Origin: Qipengyuania vulgaris
Lineage (GTDB): Bacteria > Pseudomonadota > Alphaproteobacteria > Sphingomonadales > Sphingomonadaceae
Reading direction: 5' to 3'
DNA length: 64,000 nucleotides
Assembly (NCBI GenBank): GCA_000756795.1
Contig: CCSI01000003.1
Location: forward strand, 124,001-188,000
The position numbers were made by a program, and so were the translations under genes. The notes under the pieces were generated by a model that saw only the letters and a list, made by a program, of their open reading frames with translations, was not told where the DNA came from and ran no database searches. This document shows, piece after piece, positions 18,804 through 26,137 of the stretch (its first letter is position 1; each line of letters opens with the position of its first letter).

Positions 18804-19550
18804 CTAGCGCGTGTGTCCGCGGTCGCGATCGAGCAGGAGCTGGAACAGGATTGCCCGCACCTCGCCGTCGATTTCGCCGTTGATTTTCTCCGGCCGCCAG
18901 CGGCGCTGGAAAGCTTCGACGGCCTTGTGTCCGTCGGTGATATCGTAGCCGAAACGTTCGAGCGCGAGGTAAAAACTCGCATCATTGTCGAACGGGTCGC
19001 CGCGTTCGAGTTTCTTGGGGCGCGGCAGGCACAAGCCATATTCCGCAAGGCGGTCCCAAGGGAAGAGTTCGCCCGGGTCGATCTTGCGAGCCGGAGCGAC
19101 GTCCGAATGCCCCACCACATTGGCGCGCGGAATGTCGTACTGTTTGACGATGCGGGACACCAGCGGGACCAGCGCTTCGAACTGCGCGTCGGGAAATTCG
19201 CAATAACCGTATTTGTGTCCTGGATGGTCGAGCTCGATACCTATGCTGGCCGAGTTCACATCCTTGATGCCGCGCCAGTAGGATACCCCTGCATGCCAGG
19301 CCCGCTTGTCTTCAGGCACGAGGCGGACGACTTCGCCGCCCTTTCCGATCAGGTAATTGGCCGAAACCTTGGCCTCCGGATCGCACAGGCGCTCGATGGC
19401 GAACCCCTTGTCCTCCATCTCGGTGTAATGGATGACCACCATGGAGATGGGCAGCTTGCGCTCGTCATGATTGGGCGAGAGAATTTTTCGGTCGACAAGC
19501 TCGTCGTTCGCTTCTGGAAGGCCCGCCCCGAGTTCGCCGAAATCGCTCAT
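18804..19550 (-). CDS. N-acetylmuramoyl-L-alanine amidase (Amidase_2 family)
   Basis: Zinc amidase cleaving the lactyl-amide bond between MurNAc and the stem peptide. Motifs: VVIHYTEM (first His), WHAGVSYWRG, NSASIGIELDHPG and VVGHSDVAPARKIDPG (second His and catalytic Lys region). The C-terminal part (FGYDITDGHKAVEAFQRRWRP) is a peptidoglycan-binding PG_binding_1-like helix bundle. No signal peptide, so it is AmpD-like and perhaps cytoplasmic in cell-wall recycling. Its ATG overlaps the chpT stop by four bases. Confidence 0.9.
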   Translation of the reverse strand: MSDFGELGAGLPEANDELVDRKILSPNHDERKLPISMVVIHYTEMEDKGFAIERLCDPEAKVSANYLIGKGGEVVRLVPEDKRAWHAGVSYWRGIKDVNSASIGIELDHPGHKYGYCEFPDAQFEALVPLVSRIVKQYDIPRANVVGHSDVAPARKIDPGELFPWDRLAEYGLCLPRPKKLERGDPFDNDASFYLALERFGYDITDGHKAVEAFQRRWRPEKINGEIDGEVRAILFQLLLDRDRGHTR

Positions 19551-20206
19551 CCGATAAGACCCTCTGCCTCGGGGAGCACTGCGCCAAGCACGAGGGTTTC
19601 ATCGGTCCGCGCATACTGAAGGCCACCGCCCGCGCCTTCGGCGAGTAAGTGGATCATGTGTGCCGCCGCGGTCCGGCTGGAGAGTTCGGCAGGGTTAAGG
19701 CTGCCGTCGAGCGCCTTGCCGATGTTGTCGTCAAAGCCGATCTTGGTGCCGGTTGCGCGGACCACGATTTCGCAATTGCCCTCGCGGATCTCGGCCCCGA
19801 TGTCGAGCGTGCCACCGCGCACCAGCGCATCGATGGCAATCTGCGACAGGTTGAGGAGGACCTTCACGGCGGGCTTGGCGAGGTTGGCCGCCTCGATGGC
19901 CCAGTGGATTTCGATCTTGTCCTTGTCCGCCACCAGCGCATCGATGAGCGCCTTGGGTTCGGTCACGTCCACCCGGTCACCGAACCCGCCTGCAGCACCG
20001 AAGGCGAGGCGGAAGAACTTCAGCTTGTTGGTGGAGGTCGTCGCGCTTTGTTCGAGCAGCGCGATGACGCTTTTTCGCATCTCGGGGTCGTCTTCCATGG
20101 CGAGCAGCTCGAGCCCGTTGTTGAGCGCGCCGACCGGGCTCAGCATGTCGTGGCAGAGGCGCGAGCAAAGCATTGCTGCAAGGTCAACTGATTGGCTGTC
20201 GTCCAT
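19547..20206 (-). CDS. chpT: Histidine phosphotransferase ChpT
   Basis: Alphaproteobacterial phosphorelay hub that passes phosphate from CckA to CtrA and CpdR. The phosphoacceptor is His19 in SRLCHDMLSPVGALNNGLELL-type context (visible as CSRLCHDMLSP), followed by a degenerate GHKL-like domain without ATP-binding boxes. 219 residues is normal. It lies upstream of, and is coupled to, the amidase gene. A CtrA-like site near 43058 in this window is a potential downstream target of the relay. Confidence 0.92.
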   Translation of the reverse strand: MDDSQSVDLAAMLCSRLCHDMLSPVGALNNGLELLAMEDDPEMRKSVIALLEQSATTSTNKLKFFRLAFGAAGGFGDRVDVTEPKALIDALVADKDKIEIHWAIEAANLAKPAVKVLLNLSQIAIDALVRGGTLDIGAEIREGNCEIVVRATGTKIGFDDNIGKALDGSLNPAELSSRTAAAHMIHLLAEGAGGGLQYARTDETLVLGAVLPEAEGLIG

Positions 20207-20240
20207 TATTTTCCCGTCGAAACTCGAAATTTACCGCCTT

Positions 20241-20633
20241 CTAGCGAGAGGTTGTCACATAGGGAAGCGCGACGAACCGCGCATCCCCCTCGCGCCAGAA
20301 GGTGACTCGCCCTGCCGCGATAATCGCCCAGACCAGCCCCTGCCCGGTCGCCATCGCCTCGTCGGTGGCAGAGGGGCGAGCGAGACCGTTGGGATGCGAG
20401 TGGTAATAGCCGAGCACCTGCGGCCCGCCTTTTCGCGCCGCGCGATGAGCGTCGACCAGAACCTGCGGGTCGATTTCGAAATGTGTTTGCGGGTTCGGGT
20501 GAACGTTGTTGGCGAGCCGGATGGCGGTGATGGTCAGCCCTTCGCCCAGCAATATCCCGCAGCACTCGCGCGGGTGCGCGGTTTCGGCTGCTGCAAGCAG
20601 GCTTTCCAGTGTCCGAGGCTCGATTTTCAACAT
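20241..20633 (-). CDS. Mov34/MPN/PAD-1 (JAMM) family metallopeptidase
   Basis: Stand-alone JAMM-motif zinc isopeptidase-like protein, 130 residues. All four active-site residues are present: Glu23 (ECCGILLGE), His78 and His80 (YHSHPNG) and Asp91 (PSATD). Bacterial relatives process sulfur-carrier proteins for cysteine or cofactor synthesis, but no ThiS/MoaD-like gene is near. It is divergent from the GIY-YIG gene; the left extragenic repeat sits in the 64-base gap. Confidence 0.85.
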   Translation of the reverse strand: MLKIEPRTLESLLAAAETAHPRECCGILLGEGLTITAIRLANNVHPNPQTHFEIDPQVLVDAHRAARKGGPQVLGYYHSHPNGLARPSATDEAMATGQGLVWAIIAAGRVTFWREGDARFVALPYVTTSR

Positions 20634-20646
20634 TCGACCCCACTAT

Positions 20647-20670
20647 CCGTTCGCCCTGAGCTTGTCGAAG
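20647..20670 (-). repeat. Left copy of an inverted pair of REP-like repeats
   Basis: A 24-base element reading CTTCGACAAGCTCAG, two variable bases, CGAACGG on the minus strand. It matches the copy at 20981-21004 in inverted orientation at 22 of 24 positions, and the flanks also agree (AGCAG outside one end). It lies in the gap between the JAMM and GIY-YIG genes, 27 bases before the GIY-YIG start codon. Confidence 0.85.
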
Positions 20671-20697
20671 GGCTGCTTTTCCTTCTAGCGCACACGC

Positions 20698-21009
20698 ATG
20701 CCCTTCTGGACCTACATGCTCCATTGTCGCGCCGGTCGTTTCTACACGGGGCACACTGATGACATCGATAATCGCGTTGCCCACCATTTGTCAGGGCAAG
20801 TTGCCGGTTTCTCGAAAGACTTCGCGCCCTGTAAGCTTGTATGGTCGGAAGAGTTCGGGACAAGAGCCGAGGCGATTGAAGCTGAGCAAAGGATTAAGGG
20901 GTGGTCGCGCGCAAAAAAGCTGGCTCTGGTTCGTGGGGATTGGGAGGCAATCTCCGTGCTCGCCAAAAGTAAGAGCAGTGCTTCGACAAGCTCAGCACGA
21001 ACGGAGATT
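20698..21009 (+). CDS. GIY-YIG nuclease domain gene, open in frame into rluD
   Basis: Small single-domain GIY-YIG endonuclease (UvrC N-terminal/URI type). Visible are the two core strands (WTYMLHCRAGRFYTGHTDDI, with the GIY and YIG positions degenerate), a conserved Arg (NRVAHH), the catalytic Glu region (EAIEAEQRIKGWSR) and the usual RAKKLALVRGDW ending. About 95 residues belong to the domain; the reading frame then passes through the right-hand repeat, translated as SASTSSARTE, and continues into RluD without a stop. The end given is therefore a boundary, not a stop codon. The product may be a 412-residue fusion, or rluD may start separately at 21010. Confidence 0.75.
20981..21004 (+). repeat. 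Right copy of an inverted pair of REP-like repeats
   Basis: Reads CTTCGACAAGCTCAG, CA, CGAACGG on the plus strand; inverted relative to the copy at 20647-20670 with two mismatches. It is translated in the GIY-YIG frame and ends six bases before the proposed rluD start, so the last bases (CGGAG) supply its Shine-Dalgarno-like sequence. Confidence 0.85.
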
Positions 21010-21936
21010 GTGAGCGGGATTATTGGGACCGCAGGACGCCTCGACAAGGCGCTGGCGGAGGCGACGGGCCTGTCTCGCGAACGGGTGAAGGGACTGATCG
21101 CCGACGGAAGGGTGAAAGTCGGAGGAAAGCCCGCGAAATTGGGCTCGGCCAAACTCACGGGAGGCGAGACCTATAGCATCGCACTGCCCCCGCCCGAACC
21201 GCTCGAAACCGTGGCGCAAGACATCCCGCTGGACGTCGTTTTCGAGGACGAGCATCTGCTTGTCGTGAACAAGCCTGCAGGAATGGTGGTCCACCCCGCG
21301 GCGGGCAATTCCGACGGCACGCTGGTCAACGCGCTGCTCCATCATTGCGAGGGGCAACTCTCTGGCATCAACGGCGTCGCGCGCCCGGGCATCGTCCACC
21401 GCATCGACAAGGACACTTCGGGCTTGCTTGTCGTCGCCAAGAGCGATGCAGCGCATGAGGGCCTCGCGAAGCAGTTCGCCGACCATTCCATCACGCGCCG
21501 CTATCTCGCCGTGTGCGCGGGCCATCCAAAGCCGCCTTCGGGCACAGTCTCGGGCCGCATCGGGCGTTCGGACAAGGACCGCAAGAAAATGGCTGTCCTC
21601 CCCGACACTTCCACCCGAGGCAAACACGCGGTCACCCATTTCGAGACCGTCAGGCTGCTCGACAACGCCGCGCTCATCGAATGCCGCCTCGAAACGGGGC
21701 GCACGCACCAGGTCCGCGTTCACTGTGCATCAATCGGTCATCCGCTATTAGGAGACCCTGTTTACGGTCGCACTCCCAAGCCGCTCCGCGCGCTTCTCCA
21801 GCAGCTGCAATTCGCCCGCCAGGCGCTCCACGCAGCACGGCTCGGATTCATACATCCTATCAGCGGTGAAAGCTTGGATTTCTGCGCCGAATTGCCCGCC
21901 GACATGGCGGAACTTATCGACGAAACCGCACGTTGA
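21010..21936 (+). CDS. rluD: 23S rRNA pseudouridine synthase, RluD/RluA family
   Basis: Isomerises uridines in helix 69 of 23S rRNA (RluD group). An N-terminal S4 domain (GRLDKALAEATGLSRERVKGLI) precedes the catalytic domain with VNKPAGMVVHPAAGN, the catalytic Asp in GIVHRIDKDTSG, and the ETGRTHQVRVH motif. With a GTG start at 21010 the protein is 308 residues, normal for the family; GGAG lies just upstream, though with short spacing (3 bases). The same frame is open back to the GIY-YIG ATG at 20698, so a fused product cannot be excluded. In most relatives rluD precedes rpoH, as here. Confidence 0.9.
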   Translation: MSGIIGTAGRLDKALAEATGLSRERVKGLIADGRVKVGGKPAKLGSAKLTGGETYSIALPPPEPLETVAQDIPLDVVFEDEHLLVVNKPAGMVVHPAAGNSDGTLVNALLHHCEGQLSGINGVARPGIVHRIDKDTSGLLVVAKSDAAHEGLAKQFADHSITRRYLAVCAGHPKPPSGTVSGRIGRSDKDRKKMAVLPDTSTRGKHAVTHFETVRLLDNAALIECRLETGRTHQVRVHCASIGHPLLGDPVYGRTPKPLRALLQQLQFARQALHAARLGFIHPISGESLDFCAELPADMAELIDETAR

Positions 21937-22058
21937 TATCGACGAAAGTCAGTGCAATTTTCACGCGGCTACGCTATATGTAACGAAGTGGCCCGAACGA
22001 CCGGATGCCCAGCAGGGGTCCGGCGAAAGAGGTCGACGCTAGAAAGGTCAGGGTACAA

Positions 22059-22964
22059 GTGAGTACAGCTAGAAGTTTGAGCGTTCCGGCGCTCGGTGGT
22101 GAGCAGAGCCTCAACCGCTATCTTTCCGAAATCAAGAAATTCCCGATCCTCACGCAGGAACAGGAATACATGCTCGCCAAGCGTTATGAAGAGCATGGCG
22201 ACAGCGAAGCTGCAGCGCAGCTCGTCACCTCGCACCTGCGCCTGGTGTCGAAGATTGCCATGGGCTATCGCGGCTACGGTCTGCCCGTCTCGGACCTCAT
22301 TTCCGAAGGCAATGTCGGCCTTATGCAGGGCGTGAAGAAATTCGAAGCCGATCGCGGCTTCCGGCTCGCCACCTATGCCATGTGGTGGATCAAGGCGAGC
22401 ATCCAGGAATATATCCTTCGTTCGTGGTCCCTCGTGAAGATGGGCACCACCGCTGCGCAGAAGAAGCTGTTCTTCAACCTGCGCCGGATGAAGAAGAACC
22501 TCGATGCCTATGAGGACACCGACCTCCATCCCGACGATGTGAACGAGATTGCCAACACCCTCGGCGTGCCCGAGCAGGAAGTGGTCAATATGAACCGCCG
22601 GATGATGATGGGCGGCGATGGTTCCTTGAACGTGCCGATGCGCAATGGCGAAGAAGGTTCGGGCGAATGGATGGACTGGCTGACGGACGACCGTCCGCTG
22701 CAGGACGAAACCGTCGCCGATGCCGAGGAAGCGCAGGTTCGCCACGAAATGCTTGGCGAGGCAATGGAGGCCTTGAACGAGCGCGAACAGCACATCCTCA
22801 CCGAACGCCGCCTGACGGAAAACCCGCAGACGCTCGAAGAGCTCAGCCAGGTCTACAACGTCAGCCGCGAACGCATCCGCCAGATCGAGGTGCGCGCATT
22901 CGAGAAGCTGCAGAAGGCGATGAAGGCCATCGCCGGCGAAAGGCTGCTTCCGGGCCTCGCCTGA
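22059..22964 (+). CDS. rpoH: RNA polymerase heat-shock sigma factor RpoH (sigma-32)
   Basis: Directs RNA polymerase to heat-shock promoters. Contains region 2 (LVTSHLRLVSKIAMGYRGYG, TYAMWWIKASIQEYILRSWS), the RpoH box (AQKKLFFNLRR) and region 4 helix-turn-helix (SRERIRQIEVRAFEKLQ). I chose GTG at 22059 (VSTARSLSVPALGG) because AAGGTCAGGG lies upstream and the length of 301 residues fits; an ATG at 22005 would add an unusual 18 residues. A candidate target, the clpP promoter, is in the same window. Confidence 0.96.
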   Translation: MSTARSLSVPALGGEQSLNRYLSEIKKFPILTQEQEYMLAKRYEEHGDSEAAAQLVTSHLRLVSKIAMGYRGYGLPVSDLISEGNVGLMQGVKKFEADRGFRLATYAMWWIKASIQEYILRSWSLVKMGTTAAQKKLFFNLRRMKKNLDAYEDTDLHPDDVNEIANTLGVPEQEVVNMNRRMMMGGDGSLNVPMRNGEEGSGEWMDWLTDDRPLQDETVADAEEAQVRHEMLGEAMEALNEREQHILTERRLTENPQTLEELSQVYNVSRERIRQIEVRAFEKLQKAMKAIAGERLLPGLA

Positions 22965-22984
22965 TTAGCGGCATAAGAACAATG

Positions 22985-23022
22985 AAGCGGCGCGAAGGGA
23001 TGGACCTTTCGCGCCGCTTTTT
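22985..23022 (+). terminator. Rho-independent terminator of rpoH
   Basis: Arms AAGCGGCGCGAA / TTCGCGCCGCTT (12 bases, perfect) with an 11-base loop, followed by TTTTT. It ends 16 bases before the mtgA start codon. Confidence 0.9.
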
Positions 23023-23037
23023 CGTAAGGACAGCGCC

Positions 23038-23709
23038 ATGATACGCTGGATTTCCGTGTTCCTCCTCAAGCTGGCGCTGGGCCTGTTCGCGCTTAGCTTG
23101 GTTCTGGTCGTGCTGTTCAAATTCGTGCCCGTACCCGTCACCGCGACGATGGTGATGGACGGCAACGGTATCACCAAGGACTGGGAGCCGCTCTCCGACA
23201 TCGATCGCAACCTCGTGCGCGCGGTAATTGCGGCGGAGGACGGCAAGTTCTGCAGCCACGAGGGTTTCGACCGCAAGGCCATCGAGGACGCGATAAAGAG
23301 CAACGCCAAGGGCGGGCGCATCCGTGGCGGCTCGACCATCAGCCAGCAGACCGCGAAGAACGTCTTCCTATGGCAGGGCGGCGGCTATTTCCGCAAAGGG
23401 GTGGAAGCCTATTTCACCTTCTTGATCGAGAAAGCCTGGGGCAAGCGGCGCATCATGGAAGTCTATCTCAACGTCGCGGAGACCGGCATCGGGACTTATG
23501 GCGCCGAAGCCGGGGCGCAGCGCTATTTCGGAAAGCCCGCCAATTCGCTGACCCCGCTGGAGGCGGCACGCATGGCGGCCGCGCTTCCTCTTCCCAAGGA
23601 GCGCTCGGTCAAGAACCCGTCCGGCTGGCTGCGCGGTCACGGCAACACGATTGCCGCGCGCATCGGCCAGGTCCGGCGCGACGGGTTGGACGCCTGCGTC
23701 TATGAATAG
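23038..23709 (+). CDS. mtgA: Monofunctional biosynthetic peptidoglycan transglycosylase
   Basis: GT51 enzyme polymerising lipid II into glycan strands at the inner membrane. An N-terminal TM anchor (about residues 8-30) is followed by the catalytic Glu67 in AAEDGKFCSHEGFD, the RGGSTISQQTAKN motif, KRRIMEVYLN and a second acidic residue in NVAETG (Glu148). 223 residues is typical. Its stop overlaps the start of the GH25 lysozyme gene by eight bases, pairing a wall polymerase with a wall hydrolase. Confidence 0.95.
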   Translation: MIRWISVFLLKLALGLFALSLVLVVLFKFVPVPVTATMVMDGNGITKDWEPLSDIDRNLVRAVIAAEDGKFCSHEGFDRKAIEDAIKSNAKGGRIRGGSTISQQTAKNVFLWQGGGYFRKGVEAYFTFLIEKAWGKRRIMEVYLNVAETGIGTYGAEAGAQRYFGKPANSLTPLEAARMAAALPLPKERSVKNPSGWLRGHGNTIAARIGQVRRDGLDACVYE

Positions 23710-24496
23710 CGCCTACGTCCCGCGCGACCCCAATGCGCTGCCACCTGAGCCTCAGCGCATACCAAAATCGAAGAACAAATGGGGCTGCGGCCTGTTCGTC
23801 GTGCCGCTGGTCCTCGCTGGCTTCTACGCCTTCATGGAAGCGAAGAACTGGCACCCTTCGGACGAGACATTTCCTGTGCAGGGTATCGACGTCTCGCACC
23901 ACCAGGGCGCCATCGAATGGTCGCGGTTGCCTGAGCAGGGTGTCGACTTCGCCTATATCAAGGCCACCGAAGGCGGCGACTTTGTCGACCAACGCTTCGC
24001 CGAGAACTGGGCGGCGGCAGGTGAGGCAGGGATTGCGCGCGGAGCCTATCACTTTTTCACGCTCTGCAAGCCGGGCGCGGAGCAGGCAACCAACTTCATT
24101 GCAACCGTGCCGCAAGACGAGCGCGCTCTGCCGCCGGTGGTGGACCTCGAGTACATGGGCAATTGCTCCGAGCGCCCTAAGATCGGCGATGTGCACGCAG
24201 AACTCGGCGATTACTTGCGAGTGGTGGAGGCGCATTACGGGACGCCTGCCGTGCTTTACCTGACCGAGGAATTCGACCAAGCCTACGCCATCAGCGAGAA
24301 TTTCAACCGCCCTCTCTGGCTGCGCTCGCTGTTGCTTGAGCCCGATTTCGGAGCGCGGGACTGGACCTTCTGGCAAGTCTCGAACTTCCGCCAGCTGGAG
24401 GGCATCCAAGGCCGGGTCGACTGGAATGTCATGCAGGGCAGCGGTGTCATTATCCGCCCGCCCCACCTTCCAGAGGTCACCCGATCACGCCCTTAA
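23702..24496 (+). CDS. Glycoside hydrolase family 25 lysozyme, membrane-anchored
   Basis: Muramidase of the Chalaropsis type cleaving MurNAc-GlcNAc bonds. After a short Pro-rich cytoplasmic segment and one TM helix (GLFVVPLVLAGFYAFM) comes the GH25 barrel: GIDVSHHQG, AYIKATEGGDF, GAYHFFT and the catalytic pair region VVDLEYMG, ending with TFWQVSN. ATG at 23702 lies inside the mtgA stop region (ATGAATAG), so translation is coupled. The anchor places the active domain in the periplasm. Confidence 0.9.
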   Translation: MNSAYVPRDPNALPPEPQRIPKSKNKWGCGLFVVPLVLAGFYAFMEAKNWHPSDETFPVQGIDVSHHQGAIEWSRLPEQGVDFAYIKATEGGDFVDQRFAENWAAAGEAGIARGAYHFFTLCKPGAEQATNFIATVPQDERALPPVVDLEYMGNCSERPKIGDVHAELGDYLRVVEAHYGTPAVLYLTEEFDQAYAISENFNRPLWLRSLLLEPDFGARDWTFWQVSNFRQLEGIQGRVDWNVMQGSGVIIRPPHLPEVTRSRP

Positions 24497-24515
24497 GGGC
24501 TTGCCTAAGTTTATG

Positions 24516-24529
24516 AATGATATAACATT
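24516..24529. promoter_or_regulatory. Candidate Zur-like operator upstream of the CDF transporter
   Basis: AATGATATAACATT differs at one position from the palindrome AATGTTATAACATT, which is the type of core I remember for zinc uptake regulator sites. It lies about 105 bases before the metal exporter start in an AT-rich gap that otherwise has no gene. An imperfect inverted repeat (TCTGATA, 5 bases, TATCAGA; 24535-24553) follows and could be a terminator of the lysozyme gene or a second operator. Confidence 0.35.
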
Positions 24530-24632
24530 GCAGTTCTGATATTCTGTATCAGACTGAATTTTCGCGGATTTTTCTTGAAGGCCTCTCCCGCTTTCGCCTA
24601 ATCCGCGTTGCGGGACGCAGACGAGAGGGACT

Positions 24633-25568
24633 TTGCCGCCAGTGGGAATTGGACACAGCCACAGCCACGAGCATGGGCATGACCACGGCCACGGGCATTC
24701 GCACGCCCCCAAGGATTTCGGGCGCGCCTTCCTCATCGGCATCGTGCTCAACACCGGCTTCGTCATCGTCGAGGCGGTTTACGGCTGGCTTTCGGGTTCG
24801 ATGGCCCTCATCGCCGATGCCGGGCACAACCTCTCCGACGTCCTCGCCCTGCTTCTTGCTTGGGGTGCGAGTGTCGCGGCGAAGAAGCCGCCTTCGGGCC
24901 GCTTCACCTATGGCTACAAGAGCTCGACCATCCTCGCCGCGCTCGCCAATGCCGGACTGCTGCTGGTCGCCATCGGGGCGATTGCCTTCGAGACCTTCCA
25001 CCGCATGGCCGAACCTGCACCCGTTCAGGGCATGACCATGGTCATCGTCGCTGGCATAGGCATCGCCATCAACACCGGCACCGCGCTGATGTTCATGCGC
25101 GGGCGCGAACACGATATCAATGTGCGCGGCGCCTTCCTGCACATGGCGGCCGACGCGCTGGTCAGCCTCGGCGTGGTGCTGGCCGGCATCGCCATCCTGA
25201 TGACCGGGGCTATGTGGATCGATCCCGTCGTCAGCCTAATCATCGTGCTGGTCATCGCATGGGGCACTTGGGGCCTTTTGAAAGACAGCGTCGCGATGAG
25301 CCTGCTCGCTGTTCCCAAGGGTATTTCCGAAAGCAAGGTTCGCGGTTACCTTGCCGGGCTCGAGGGGGTGAAGGAAATCCACGAACTGCACATCTGGCCC
25401 ATGTCGACGACCGAAACGGCGCTGACCGCGCACCTCGTCATGCCGGGCGGGCATCCGGGTGACGATTTCCTGAGGCAGGTGAGCGAGGAGCTCGACCAAC
25501 ATCACCGCATCGGTCACGCGACCATTCAGGTCGAACGTTCGCGTATCCATTGCACGGGAAGGTGCTGA
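24633..25568 (+). CDS. Cation diffusion facilitator (zinc/cobalt/cadmium exporter)
   Basis: Inner-membrane CDF antiporter exporting divalent metal, probably Zn2+. A His-rich N-terminus (GHSHSHEHGHDHGHGHSH) binds metal; six TM helices follow with the HxxxD/DxxxD-type site (LIADAGHNLSD and LHMAADALVSLG) and a C-terminal cytoplasmic ferredoxin-like domain (VKEIHELHIWPMSTTETALTAH, with the last part after the dimer interface). The start is TTG at 24633 or GTG at 24642; the GAGAGGGA purine run suits the GTG better. It overlaps the next sigma gene by one base. Confidence 0.9.
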   Translation: MPPVGIGHSHSHEHGHDHGHGHSHAPKDFGRAFLIGIVLNTGFVIVEAVYGWLSGSMALIADAGHNLSDVLALLLAWGASVAAKKPPSGRFTYGYKSSTILAALANAGLLLVAIGAIAFETFHRMAEPAPVQGMTMVIVAGIGIAINTGTALMFMRGREHDINVRGAFLHMAADALVSLGVVLAGIAILMTGAMWIDPVVSLIIVLVIAWGTWGLLKDSVAMSLLAVPKGISESKVRGYLAGLEGVKEIHELHIWPMSTTETALTAHLVMPGGHPGDDFLRQVSEELDQHHRIGHATIQVERSRIHCTGRC

Positions 25569-26137
25569 TGCAGCCAGCCAGCCGCGAAGCACGCGAAAGG
25601 CTCAAGGCTGCCATGAAGCGCCTCCCCGGCGGCGACCGCCAGGCGCTCGAAGACATCTATCGCGCGACCTCCGCGAAACTTTTCGGAATTTGCCTCCGTA
25701 TCTTGAAGGACGAGAAGGAAGCAGAGGACGCGTTGCAGGACGTCTATATCACCCTCTGGCGGCGCGCAGACCGCTACGACCCCGAGCGGGCCAGCCCTAT
25801 TAGCTGGCTCGCCACTTTCGCACGCAACCGCGCCATCGACCGGCTGCGCGTGGGCAAGGTCCGCGCGGGCAGCGTTGGCGAGGAACAGGCAGCGCCGGTG
25901 GCCGATAAGGCCCCGCTCGCCGACAGACTTCTCATCGACGAGGAACGCGACGCGCGCGTCCACACCTGCCTCGAAACTCTCGACGAGAAACCGCGCGATG
26001 CCATCCGCACGGCATTCTTCGAGGGCCGCACCTACGCACAAATTGCCGAGGAAGGCGGGGTCCCGCTCGGGACGATGAAAAGCTGGGTGCGGCGTGGCCT
26101 CCAAAAACTCAAAGCGTGTATGGAGAGGGGCGAATGA
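25568..26137 (+). CDS. ECF RNA polymerase sigma factor (SigK-like)
   Basis: Extracytoplasmic-function sigma factor of about 189 residues. Region 2 (LEDIYRATSAKLFGICLRILKDEKEAEDALQDVYITLW) is followed by NRAIDRLR and the region 4 helix-turn-helix (RTYAQIAEEGGVPLGTMKSWVRRGLQKLK). ATG at 25568 overlaps the CDF stop. The stop overlaps the downstream anti-sigma start (ATGA), the usual arrangement of a sigma/anti-sigma pair. Its regulon is unknown; the fasciclin gene is the nearest candidate. Confidence 0.92.
   Translation: MQPASREARERLKAAMKRLPGGDRQALEDIYRATSAKLFGICLRILKDEKEAEDALQDVYITLWRRADRYDPERASPISWLATFARNRAIDRLRVGKVRAGSVGEEQAAPVADKAPLADRLLIDEERDARVHTCLETLDEKPRDAIRTAFFEGRTYAQIAEEGGVPLGTMKSWVRRGLQKLKACMERGE

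Noticed and set aside
19492-19512. Possible third copy of the REP-like repeat (TCGACAAGCTCGTCGTTCGC)
   Set aside because: Only 11 bases match; the segment is coding for the amidase (ELVDRK).
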